Assembly: GCA_035555675.1 (NCBI GenBank)
Contig: DATMGH010000190.1
Coordinates: 1 to 39,645 of the forward strand
Length of the DNA: 39,645 nt
Reading direction: 5' to 3'
Origin: Solirubrobacter sp035555675
Lineage (GTDB): Bacteria; Actinomycetota; Thermoleophilia; Solirubrobacterales; Solirubrobacteraceae
Of this stretch, positions 30,928 through 38,580 are shown piece after piece. Made by a program: the position numbers and the translations under genes. The stretch's first letter is position 1. Each line of letters opens with the position of its first letter. The notes under the pieces were generated by a model. The model saw nothing but the letters and a program-made list of their open reading frames with translations, did no database searches and was not told where the DNA came from.

Positions 30928-30955
30928 CGTCGTCCGCAAAGCGCCGGACTTGAGC

Positions 30956-32386
30956 CTACGTCCGCTTCCAGATCGCGCGACCCTCCGCCTGGCGCTGGAC
31001 GTGACGCGGGCTGGCGAACCGCTCGTAGTACTCGATCTCCAGGTGCGAGAACTGCACCCAGATGCCGGGCAGGTGGAACGCGTCCGTGTGCGCCGGGAAG
31101 CGCCCGTACGTCTCCACCAGGTACCGGCAGATCTCCTTCGTGTACTCGATCGCCTCGGCCGGCGGGTGTCCCGCATGCTGCAGGTACGTGGCCGCGGTCG
31201 CCTCGTCCTTATAGGTCTGCGCGAACACCTTCGCGTTCTCGTAGGTCCCGCCCGGGCCGAACTTCTCCTCGAGCACCTGGTCGACCGCCGCGTCCATGTC
31301 GGTCACGTACGGCGGGCACAGGCCCTCGAGCACGCCGTCGATGCCGACGTAGTTCGGCTGCGACGCCGGCACCGGCGGCCAGCGCTTGAAGCGCGAGTCG
31401 AACGTCTTCGCGCTGTACTCGCGGAAGCCGAGGCCGAGCACGCCGGCCGCGGGGTCGCGCTTCCAGACGTGCGGGATCATCGGCGCGCCGTGCACCCAGC
31501 CGCCGAGCCGCAGCGCCTCCGCGGTCAGCATCAGGTTCTGGAACAGGAAGTGCGCCTCGTAGTCGGTGCGCACGGTCGTGATCGACCCCATCGGCGCCGG
31601 CACGTCGGCGCTGGCGAAGCCGCCGCGGACGCGCTTGAGGCCGCCGATCGGCTGGTAGGGGATCGGGTCCACGAGGCCGATCTTCGACGCCGCCCAGGCC
31701 GCCCACTCCATCGCGTTCTTGGGGCGGAACGGCTGCCAGTCGTCGATGAACAGCGGCACCTTGCCGTGCGGCTCCGACAGCAGGATCAGCATCACGTTGA
31801 TGTACTGGCGCGTGTTGTCGACCACCGGCAGGAACTGCGTGGTGCCGGGCTGGTTGGACATCTGGCCGTTCCAGCCGAGGAAGTACGGCCACTGCCGCTC
31901 CGGGAACGCGAAGCGCCCGTCGTAGACCTTGCGCTTGACCGCGTTGGCGAACGAGATCCAGTCGTCCTCGGTGCGGTCCTCCCAGCGTGGCGGGATCTGC
32001 GTGAAGAGGTCGATCGCGGCCTGCCCGCGCGGGCGCTCGATCAGCCAGACGCCCTCGTCGTTGGTCATGAAGAACGACGTCGCCTGCGCGTTGTCGGCGC
32101 TGGAGGCCGCGCGGCCCGCGACCTCCAGGAACATCGTCCCGAGCTCCGGCGAGCCGTCGACCTTCTGCGTCGGGCCGTCGTGCATGACCGCGCCGGTGAC
32201 GCTGGTGGAGGCGATCAGGATCGCTTCCTCGAGTTCGGTCAGCGGCGACGGTTCGTTGGCGCTCTCGTACGGCTGGGCGCCGTGCTGGAGCGAGACGCCC
32301 TGGGCGACGCGGCGGGTCCGGCGGTCCTGCAGGGCCGAGGTCAGCGGGTAGCCGAAGAGGTCCTTGAGCCCGGGATGGTCGGTCAT
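30956..32386 (-). CDS. Unrecognised protein, possibly nitroreductase-like
   Basis: A 476-residue protein, hydrophilic overall, with no signal peptide or TM. I do not recognise it firmly. Two segments recall the nitroreductase fold: AGRAASSADNAQATSFFMTN, resembling the R-S-A-G-N-x-Q region that grips FMN, and DYEAHFLFQNLMLTAEALRL followed by GGW, resembling the QNLLLAAxALGLG helix. It would then be an FMN-dependent oxidoreductase, but this is a weak inference. The C-terminal third (about 360-476) has no clear relative. It starts immediately after the stop of the alpha/beta hydrolase gene (TAG then ATG with zero gap), so the two are translationally coupled and probably work in one pathway. Confidence 0.7.
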   Translation of the reverse strand: MTDHPGLKDLFGYPLTSALQDRRTRRVAQGVSLQHGAQPYESANEPSPLTELEEAILIASTSVTGAVMHDGPTQKVDGSPELGTMFLEVAGRAASSADNAQATSFFMTNDEGVWLIERPRGQAAIDLFTQIPPRWEDRTEDDWISFANAVKRKVYDGRFAFPERQWPYFLGWNGQMSNQPGTTQFLPVVDNTRQYINVMLILLSEPHGKVPLFIDDWQPFRPKNAMEWAAWAASKIGLVDPIPYQPIGGLKRVRGGFASADVPAPMGSITTVRTDYEAHFLFQNLMLTAEALRLGGWVHGAPMIPHVWKRDPAAGVLGLGFREYSAKTFDSRFKRWPPVPASQPNYVGIDGVLEGLCPPYVTDMDAAVDQVLEEKFGPGGTYENAKVFAQTYKDEATAATYLQHAGHPPAEAIEYTKEICRYLVETYGRFPAHTDAFHLPGIWVQFSHLEIEYYERFASPRHVQRQAEGRAIWKRT

Positions 32387-33424
32387 CTAGTTGTGCTTCT
32401 CCAGTTCGGCGAGGGCGGTGGGCCACACGTCGCGCTCGGCGTTCTCACCGAGCCACAGGTCGAGGTGGGCGTAGTCGGGGATCACGTCGTGCGTGTAGTT
32501 CGCCGGGCCGTGCGCCTTGCGCAGCGCGTCGTAGGTCCGCTGCAGGCCCGCGGGCACGAACATCCGGTTGTGCTCGCCGGTGATGAAGTTGATCGGGAGC
32601 TTGAACGCGTCCAGGTTGGACCAGTAGCTGTCGAAGCCGCGCGCGTCGCGCGCCTCGCCGGCCCGGATCATCAGCGAGATGTGCTCGAAGAACGTGATGT
32701 TGCCGTTGCCGAAGAAGCCCGGCACGGCGTGCTCCATCGTCGGCCGGTTGATGTTCTCGTAGTCGTAGACGTCGCCGTAGATGAAGTAGATGCGGCGCGC
32801 GACCGGGTCGTCGTAGACGTGCTTGAACGGCAGCGCCTTCATCACGGTCTCGATCAGCTTGCCGTCCCACGAGCCCGGCTCGTAGTCCGTGTTGAGACCC
32901 TTGATCCCGACGAGCTTGAACACCGTCGCGAGTCGGGCGTGCGCGCGAATTTGGTTTCCGGTGGTCGGGACGGGGTGGCCGGCGAGGCTGGAGAACGTCG
33001 CGCTGCGCAGGCCCTGCATGCCGCCGCCGATCGCCATGAACAGCGACAGCCCGCCGACGCAGTGTCCCATCGCCTGGATCTGGTCGGTGCCGGTCTCCCG
33101 CCTGACCGTGTCGACGGCCGCGGGCCAGTCGCGCAGGGCGATGTCGTCGACCGTGAACTGGGTGAAGCTCGACGGCAGGTCCGGGCTGGCGCGGTAGTCG
33201 AGCAGCCAGACGTCGTAGCCGTGCTCGCCGAGGTACTGGACCCAGTTCTTCGGGACGGTGTCGATCGCGAAGGCCCGCGCCGCGTTGCCGTAGCCGGGCG
33301 CGAGCACCAGCGGGCCCTTGGTGCCGAAGCGGTAGCGGGTGAGGCGGATTTCGGTGCCGTCGGAGGTGGGTACGGCGTGCACCTCGGCGGGGGGCAGAGG
33401 GGCCGCCGCGGTCGCGGACTCCAT
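32387..33424 (-). CDS. Alpha/beta hydrolase with Cys nucleophile (PhaC-like lipase box)
   Basis: A 345-residue alpha/beta-hydrolase. The oxyanion segment is APGYGNAARAF, followed by YDVWLLDYRASP. The nucleophile elbow reads AMGHCVGG with Cys122 in place of Ser (G-x-C-x-G), as in polyhydroxyalkanoate synthases and a few acyltransferases. The likely catalytic His is H320 (PDYAHLDLW). The acid residue is not clear; ITGEHNRMF has Glu/Asn where Asp is usual. A Cys nucleophile favours acyl transfer over hydrolysis. I recall similar Cys-box domains fused to GMC (cholesterol-oxidase-like) proteins in actinobacteria. GAGGAGG (within 33431-33438) is 6 nt before ATG 33424, a strong Shine-Dalgarno. It is the first gene of a minus-strand operon, divergent from the thiolase. 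Confidence 0.82.
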   Translation of the reverse strand: MESATAAAPLPPAEVHAVPTSDGTEIRLTRYRFGTKGPLVLAPGYGNAARAFAIDTVPKNWVQYLGEHGYDVWLLDYRASPDLPSSFTQFTVDDIALRDWPAAVDTVRRETGTDQIQAMGHCVGGLSLFMAIGGGMQGLRSATFSSLAGHPVPTTGNQIRAHARLATVFKLVGIKGLNTDYEPGSWDGKLIETVMKALPFKHVYDDPVARRIYFIYGDVYDYENINRPTMEHAVPGFFGNGNITFFEHISLMIRAGEARDARGFDSYWSNLDAFKLPINFITGEHNRMFVPAGLQRTYDALRKAHGPANYTHDVIPDYAHLDLWLGENAERDVWPTALAELEKHN

Positions 33425-33500
33425 TTCAGATCCTCCTCGTCTCGGTCAGAGAGAGTGTTCTATCCGCGGCGGACCCGCGAATGCAAGTACCGTGAGACGG
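33425..33500. promoter_or_regulatory. Divergent promoter region between hydrolase and thiolase genes
   Basis: A 76-bp gap. It holds the Shine-Dalgarno of the minus-strand hydrolase and an AT-richer patch (AGAGAGAGTGTTCTATC at about 33450-33466). On the minus strand that patch gives TAGAAC, a possible -10 box. No clear operator palindrome is seen. Confidence 0.4.
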
Positions 33501-34619
33501 ATGCAGCCGATCGTCCTCGCCGGCGGCGCGCGCACACCGATCGGGCGTTTCAACGGCGCGCTGGCCCGCGTGGACGCCGTCGCGCTGGGCGCGCACGCCG
33601 TCGCCGCGGCGCTCGAGCGGACCGGGCTCGAGCCCGACTACGTCGCGGTCGGAAACGTCCTGCAGGCGGCCAACGGGCAGAACCCGGGGCGGCGCGCGGC
33701 GCTCGAAGGCGGCGTGGCGCGCACGACGCCCGGGATCACGCTCAACGACGTGTGCCTGGCCAGCATGAGCGCGGTGGGCCTGGCGAGCGCCATGATCCGC
33801 GCGGGCGAGGCGCGGGCCGTGCTGGTCGGCGGCTTCGACTCGATGACGCGCGCGCCGCACGCGCTGCGCACGCGGCCGCCGCTGCGGATGGGCGACGCGC
33901 CGCTGGTCGACGTGATGGTCCACGACGGGCTGTACTGCTCGCTGGCGGGCGCGGGGATGGGCGCGATGTCGGATGCCGAGAACGCGCGGCTGGGGATCAC
34001 GCGCGCGGCGCAGGACGAGCTCGCGGCGCGCTCGCACGCGCGCGCCGCCGCCGGGCCGCTGGCGGAGGAGATCGCGCCGCTGGACGCGCTGGCCGCCGAC
34101 GAGGGCGTCCGGCCGGAGACGACGGTCGCGGTGCTCGCGGGGCTGCGGCCCGCGTTCACGGCCGGCGGCACGATCACGGCCGGCAACGCGTCCCAGGTGT
34201 CCGACGGCGCCGCCGCCGCGGTGGTCACGACCGCGGACGCGGCGCGCGACCCGCTGGCCGAAGTGGTGGCGCGCGCGGTCGTCGCCGGGCCGGACTCGAC
34301 GCTGCACCTGCGCCCGGCCGAAGCGTCGGCGAAGCTGCTGTCCGCGGCCGGGCTGAAGGTCGCGGACGTGGCGCTGTGGGAGATCAACGAGGCGTTCGCG
34401 GGCGTCGTGCTGGCGTCGGCGGCGGCGCTCGGCCTCGACCTCGAGCGCGTGAACGTCAACGGCGGCGCGGTCGCGCTCGGGCACCCGCTCGCGGGCTCCG
34501 GCCTGCGGCTCGTGCTGACGCTGGCGTACGAGCTGCGGCGCCGCGGCGGCGGCTACGGCGTCGCGACGCTGTGCGGCGGCGGCGGGCAGGGCGAGGCGAT
34601 CCTGCTGCGCGTGCCGTGA
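33501..34619 (+). CDS. Thiolase (acetyl-CoA C-acyltransferase family)
   Basis: A 372-residue thiolase that makes or breaks beta-ketoacyl-CoA. The nucleophile Cys85 is in NDVCLASMSAVGLA. His328 is in NVNGGAVALGHPLAGSG, and the proton-shuttling Cys358 is in TLCGGGGQGEA. NEAF is present. All catalytic residues are therefore in place. The N-terminus VLAGGARTPIGRFNGALA fits the family, and the length is slightly short of the usual 390. Start ATG 33501 is chosen from this match; the frame is open upstream (to 33339) but mirrors the opposite gene. The stop overlaps the GTG of the flavin monooxygenase-like gene. The partner enzymes of a full beta-oxidation cycle are not in the window, so a biosynthetic or specialised acyl-CoA role is possible. 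Confidence 0.9.
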   Translation: MQPIVLAGGARTPIGRFNGALARVDAVALGAHAVAAALERTGLEPDYVAVGNVLQAANGQNPGRRAALEGGVARTTPGITLNDVCLASMSAVGLASAMIRAGEARAVLVGGFDSMTRAPHALRTRPPLRMGDAPLVDVMVHDGLYCSLAGAGMGAMSDAENARLGITRAAQDELAARSHARAAAGPLAEEIAPLDALAADEGVRPETTVAVLAGLRPAFTAGGTITAGNASQVSDGAAAAVVTTADAARDPLAEVVARAVVAGPDSTLHLRPAEASAKLLSAAGLKVADVALWEINEAFAGVVLASAAALGLDLERVNVNGGAVALGHPLAGSGLRLVLTLAYELRRRGGGYGVATLCGGGGQGEAILLRVP

Positions 34620-35722
34620 GCGGCGACGCGGCGCCCGCGCACGTCGACGTCCTGGTGATCGGCGCCGGGCCGTACGGGCTGGCCGCCGCCAAGGCCGCGC
34701 GCGACCGCGGGCTCGCCACCGCGATCGTCGGAACGCCGATGGCGTTCTGGCGCGAGCACATGCCCGCGGGGATGTTCCTGCGCTCGGGGCCGGACTGGCA
34801 CCTCGACCACGCGGGCGAGCTGACGCTCGAGCGCCACCTGCGCGAGCGCGGCGAGACGCCCGACCCGCTGCCGCTGCGGCACTTCCTCGACTACGCGGAC
34901 TGGTTCACGCGCGCGGCGGGCCTCGAGATCCGCGACGACCACGTGACCGCGCTGCGCCCCGGGTTCAGCGCGACGCTCGCCTCCGGCGCGACGATCCAGG
35001 CCCGCCGCGTCGTCGCGGCGCCCGGCAGCGCGCACTTCGCCCACCTCCCCGAGTGGGCGCCCGCGGATGCGGTCCACACCTGCGAGCTGATCGAGTTCGG
35101 CGACTACGCGGGCGCGGACGTCGCGATCGTCGGCGGCCGCCAGAGCGCGTACGAGTGGGCGGCGCTGCTGGCCGAGCACGGCGCGCGCCGCGTCGACGTC
35201 GTCCACCGCCACCCGACGCCGCGCTTCGCGCCCGTCAGCTGGCGCTTCGTCGACCCGCACGTCGACAGCACGCTGGCCACGCCGAACTGGTGGCGCACGC
35301 TGCCCCAGGCCGAGCGCGACGCGATCGGGCGTCGCTTCTGGGAGGTCGGTAGGCTGACGCTCGAGCCCTGGCTCGAGCCCCGCCTGGACGGCGTCGTCAG
35401 CCACCCGCACACGACGGTCGAGAGCCCGGCGCGGCTCTCCGACGGCACGGCGCTCGCCTCCGGCACGCGCTTCGTGTTCGCCACCGGCTACCGCGCCGAC
35501 GTCGAGCGCGTCCCGTACCTGCGCGGGCTCGGAATCGCGACCCGCAACGGCTTTCCGGACCTCGATCACGCGATGGCCAGCACGAGCCACCCCGGCCTGC
35601 ACCTGCCCGGCTTCACCGCCACGCAGGACTTCGGCCCGTTCTTCGGCTTCGTCAAGGGCGCGCCCGCGGCGGCGACGCTGATCGCCCGCGCGCTCGAAAC
35701 AGCCCTAGCGCGCGCACTCTGA
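34616..35722 (+). CDS. FAD-dependent monooxygenase-like oxidoreductase
   Basis: A 368-residue flavoprotein starting with GTG 34616 (GTGA overlap with the thiolase stop). The N-terminal FAD-binding Rossmann motif is VLVIGAGPYGLAAAKAA (GxGxxG). A second dinucleotide site reads DVAIVGGRQSAYEWAALLAE, and FVFATGYRADVERVPYL carries the ATGY motif. This layout matches flavin monooxygenase and L-ornithine/lysine N-hydroxylase-like enzymes, which hydroxylate N, S or C using NADPH and O2. It is shorter than full FMOs but in range for the actinobacterial members. The hydroxylated substrate is unknown. Translational coupling to a thiolase suggests an acyl-CoA or lipid pathway. Confidence 0.85.
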   Translation: MSGDAAPAHVDVLVIGAGPYGLAAAKAARDRGLATAIVGTPMAFWREHMPAGMFLRSGPDWHLDHAGELTLERHLRERGETPDPLPLRHFLDYADWFTRAAGLEIRDDHVTALRPGFSATLASGATIQARRVVAAPGSAHFAHLPEWAPADAVHTCELIEFGDYAGADVAIVGGRQSAYEWAALLAEHGARRVDVVHRHPTPRFAPVSWRFVDPHVDSTLATPNWWRTLPQAERDAIGRRFWEVGRLTLEPWLEPRLDGVVSHPHTTVESPARLSDGTALASGTRFVFATGYRADVERVPYLRGLGIATRNGFPDLDHAMASTSHPGLHLPGFTATQDFGPFFGFVKGAPAAATLIARALETALARAL

Positions 35723-35782
35723 CCGAGGTTATGCTCAGGCCCTGACCGCCTGGCCTGACATTTCCCGCCCCTGGAGGCATGA
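35723..35782 (+). promoter_or_regulatory. Short gap before the MmpL gene, with strong ribosome binding site
   Basis: GGAGG (35773-35777) is 5 nt before GTG 35783. TATGCT (35730-35735) is a possible -10. CAGGCC (35736-35741) and GGCCTG (35752-35757) form a weak 6-bp hairpin. No clear -35 is seen. Confidence 0.35.
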
Positions 35783-38005
35783 GTGCAATCCGCGATGAAC
35801 CGACTCTCCGGCTTCGTCCGGACGCGACGCAAGCTCGTGCTCGGGATCTGGATCGCCGTCCTGGTGATCTCGATTCCGTTCGCGTCGCAGCAGACGAAGC
35901 ACCTGAGCGGTGGCGGGTTCGAGGTCCCGGGCACCGGGTCCGACATCGTCGACAAGCAGATCTCCCGCTTCCAGAACCAGAGCACGGAGCCGCTCGGCAT
36001 CGTGCTGCGCAAGGACGGCGGCGACCTCAACGCGGCGATCGACCGCGTGCAGCGCGCCGCGGCCAAGGTCGACCACGTCGACCTCCCGGCGGGGACCGTC
36101 GAGGGCGCCAAGGAGTCCGCGTCCCAGAACGACGTGATCGTGTTCCCGCTGGCGGTCACCGGCACGCGCGACGAGGTGCTGCAGGCGGCCAAGGACCTGC
36201 GCACGGAGCTCAAGGTCGGCGAGGTGACCGACGGCGTCCAGCCCTACGTCGTCGGCCAGCAGGCGCTCTGGGCCGGCATGCAGGAGCTCCAGCAGCACGA
36301 CCTCGAGCAGGCCGAGACGAGCGGCTTCCCCGCGATCCTGATCGTGCTGCTCGCGGTCTTCGGCTCGGTGCTGGCGGCGCTGCTGCCGGCGGCGCTCGGC
36401 GTCGCCGCGGTGATCGTGACCGGCGCGATCGTCTTCCTGCTCTCGCTCTCGATCACGATGTCGGTGTTCGTGACCAACGTGGCCTCGATGCTCGGCATCG
36501 GCGTCGCGGTCGACTACTCGCTGTTCGTGCTCAGCCGCTATCGCGAGGAGCTGCACGCCGGCAAGTCGCGCGAGCAGGCGCTCAATGTCGCCATGCGGAC
36601 CTCCGGCGCCACCGTCGTGTTCTCCGGCATCACCGTGATCGTGTCGCTGGCCGGCCTGTTCCTGATCGACTCGACCATCATCCGGTCGCTGGCGATCGGC
36701 GCGATCACGGTCGTCGCGATCGCGATCATCGGCGCGGTCACCCTGCTGCCGGCGCTGATCTCGCTGCTCGGCAAGCGCGCGGACGAGCGCGGCTGGATCG
36801 TCACCTGGATCGTCGCGCAGTACCGCAAGGTCCGGCCGGTCAAGCCCAAGCCCCCCGGCACGCCCAGCTTCTGGGCGCGCTGGTCGGCCGCGGTCATGCG
36901 GCGCTCGTGGCTGTCGGCCAGCGTCGCCGCGCTGATCCTGCTCGTGCTGGCGATCCCCGCGCTCTCGCTGGAGTTCGGCAACGGCGCGTTGGCGCAGTTC
37001 CCGAAGGACAACGAGACCCGCGTGGGGACCGAGCTGGCCTTCAAGCAGGCCGGCCCCGGCGAGTCGGCGCCGACGCTGATCGTCGCCGACTTCAAGACCC
37101 GCGGCGACGAGCCGAACAACCAGACGCCGCTGCAGCAGTACGTGGCCGGGCTCGAGCAGACGCCGGGCGTCGCCCGCGTCGAGGACCCGATCCTGTCCAA
37201 GGACGGCAAGGCCGTGCTGATCAAGGTCATCCCGGCCGCCGACCCGGAGAGCCAGGCGACGCTGAACCTGATCACGCGCCTGCGCGACGAGGGCGGGCGC
37301 GCGTCCGGGCTCGCCGACGTGGCCAAGGTCAACGTCGGCGGCGCGTCGGCGCAGACGCGCGACTTCACCGGCCAGATCTCCGGCGGCCTGTGGAAGATCT
37401 TCGCGTTCGTGGTGCTCTGCAGCTACCTCGTGCTGCTGATCGTGCTGCGCTCGGTCCTGCTGCCGCTGAAGGCGGTGCTGATGAACCTGCTCACCGTCGC
37501 CGCCGCCTACGGCGTGCTGGTGATGGTGTTCCAGTACGGCTGGCTGGACGGCATCACCGGGTTCAACTCGCTCGGGTACGTGAACGCGGTCACGCCACCG
37601 CTGCTGCTGGCGATCGTGTTCGGCCTCTCGATGGACTACGAGGTGTTCCTGCTGTCGCGCATCAAGGAGCGCTACCACGCGACCGGGGACAACCGGCGCG
37701 CGGTCGGCGAGGGCCTGCAGGGCAGCGCCAAGGTGATCTCCAGCGCGGCGATCATCATGGTCGTCGTCTTCGGGATCTTCGCGCTGACGGGCGTGCCGCA
37801 GATCAAGGAGATCGGCGTCGGCCTGTCGGTGGCGATCGCGCTCGACGCCACGCTCGTCCGCCTCGTGCTGGTGCCGGCGACGATGGAGCTGATGGGCGAC
37901 GCCAACTGGTACCTCCCGAAGTGGCTGGACCGCATCCTGCCCAACGCCGACTTCGAATCCGACCAGACCGCGGACGACGACCGCGCCGCGGCCGCGGTCG
38001 TCTGA
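35783..38005 (+). CDS. MMPL/RND-family transporter (MmpL-like)
   Basis: A 740-residue RND-superfamily membrane protein. After a first TM (about 20-38) comes an extracytoplasmic domain (to about 185), then a TM block. The MMPL signature Asp-Tyr pairs are in GVAVDYSLFVLSRYREE (D244-Y245) and GLSMDYEVFLLSRIKE (D618-Y619); in mycobacterial MmpL proteins these residues carry the proton relay. A second extracytoplasmic domain lies around residues 400-540. Length and topology match MmpL/YdfJ-type exporters, which export lipids, siderophores or drugs by proton motive force. GTG 35783 has a strong GGAGG; an alternative ATG at 35795 would lose four residues. It is followed by an NTF2-like gene and a membrane protein at short spacing. 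The substrate is unknown; the local acyl-CoA enzymes suggest a lipid. Confidence 0.92.
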   Translation: MQSAMNRLSGFVRTRRKLVLGIWIAVLVISIPFASQQTKHLSGGGFEVPGTGSDIVDKQISRFQNQSTEPLGIVLRKDGGDLNAAIDRVQRAAAKVDHVDLPAGTVEGAKESASQNDVIVFPLAVTGTRDEVLQAAKDLRTELKVGEVTDGVQPYVVGQQALWAGMQELQQHDLEQAETSGFPAILIVLLAVFGSVLAALLPAALGVAAVIVTGAIVFLLSLSITMSVFVTNVASMLGIGVAVDYSLFVLSRYREELHAGKSREQALNVAMRTSGATVVFSGITVIVSLAGLFLIDSTIIRSLAIGAITVVAIAIIGAVTLLPALISLLGKRADERGWIVTWIVAQYRKVRPVKPKPPGTPSFWARWSAAVMRRSWLSASVAALILLVLAIPALSLEFGNGALAQFPKDNETRVGTELAFKQAGPGESAPTLIVADFKTRGDEPNNQTPLQQYVAGLEQTPGVARVEDPILSKDGKAVLIKVIPAADPESQATLNLITRLRDEGGRASGLADVAKVNVGGASAQTRDFTGQISGGLWKIFAFVVLCSYLVLLIVLRSVLLPLKAVLMNLLTVAAAYGVLVMVFQYGWLDGITGFNSLGYVNAVTPPLLLAIVFGLSMDYEVFLLSRIKERYHATGDNRRAVGEGLQGSAKVISSAAIIMVVVFGIFALTGVPQIKEIGVGLSVAIALDATLVRLVLVPATMELMGDANWYLPKWLDRILPNADFESDQTADDDRAAAAVV

Positions 38006-38020
38006 GAAAGGACCACGTTC

Positions 38021-38578
38021 GTGACCTCGACGGTCTCCGAGAGCCGCAAGCAGGAACAGCTCGAGTTCCTGCGCAAGTACTGGGAGTCGCTGATGGCCGG
38101 CGACATGGAGGCGTTCGCGCCGCTGGTGGCGGAGCACTGCGTCGTCCACTACCCGGGCAACCACTTCCTGTCCGGCGACCACGTCGGGCGCGCCGCGATC
38201 CTCGAGCTGTACTCGAAGCTCTACAAGCTCGGCATCCAGCAGGGCACGTTCATCGGCGAGTTCCACGACGGGCTCACGTCCGACGATCACGCGTGCGCGC
38301 TGGTCAAGTACCGGATCGTGCTCGGGCCGGGGATGGAGATCCCGGGCGAGGCGATCGGCGTCTTTCACATCGAGAACGGGCAGATGGTCGAGTACTGGCT
38401 GCTCGAGCGCGACCAGAAGATGATCAACGACGTCGTGAAGATGTCCGGCAAGGCCAGCCTGGCCGGGGGCAGCAAGCTGCAGATGGCGCTGGGCGCCGCG
38501 AAGCAGCCGGCGCCGCTGGCGCGCACGATCCGGCGCGTGATCCGGATCAAGCGCGGCACGAACGTCAAGATGCTCTAG
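38021..38578 (+). CDS. SnoaL/NTF2-like fold protein
   Basis: A 185-residue protein starting with GTG 38021, with GAAAGGA 8 nt upstream. Residues about 10-135 match the SnoaL-like NTF2 fold: FLRKYWESLMAGDMEAFAPL, an EHCVVHYPGNHFLSGDHVGR loop, and GVFHIENGQMVEYWLLERDQ at the end of the cone. SnoaL-like proteins act as small cyclases, isomerases or binding proteins, often in polyketide or steroid pathways, but many have no known activity. A C-terminal basic tail (about 140-185, rich in Arg and Lys) is extra. It starts 15 bp after the MmpL stop and is followed after 2 bp by a membrane-protein gene, so the three probably form one operon. Confidence 0.8.
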   Translation: MTSTVSESRKQEQLEFLRKYWESLMAGDMEAFAPLVAEHCVVHYPGNHFLSGDHVGRAAILELYSKLYKLGIQQGTFIGEFHDGLTSDDHACALVKYRIVLGPGMEIPGEAIGVFHIENGQMVEYWLLERDQKMINDVVKMSGKASLAGGSKLQMALGAAKQPAPLARTIRRVIRIKRGTNVKML

Positions 38579-38580
38579 CC

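Noticed and set aside
30950..35722. A 1590-codon plus-strand open frame
   Set aside because: Only its last 368 codons (from 34616) are the flavin monooxygenase. The rest is antisense to the hydrolase and 476-residue genes or out of frame with the thiolase, and is Arg/Ala-rich.
35736..35757. Terminator between the flavin monooxygenase and MmpL genes
   Set aside because: The stem is only 6 bp with a 10-nt loop and no T-run, too weak to call.
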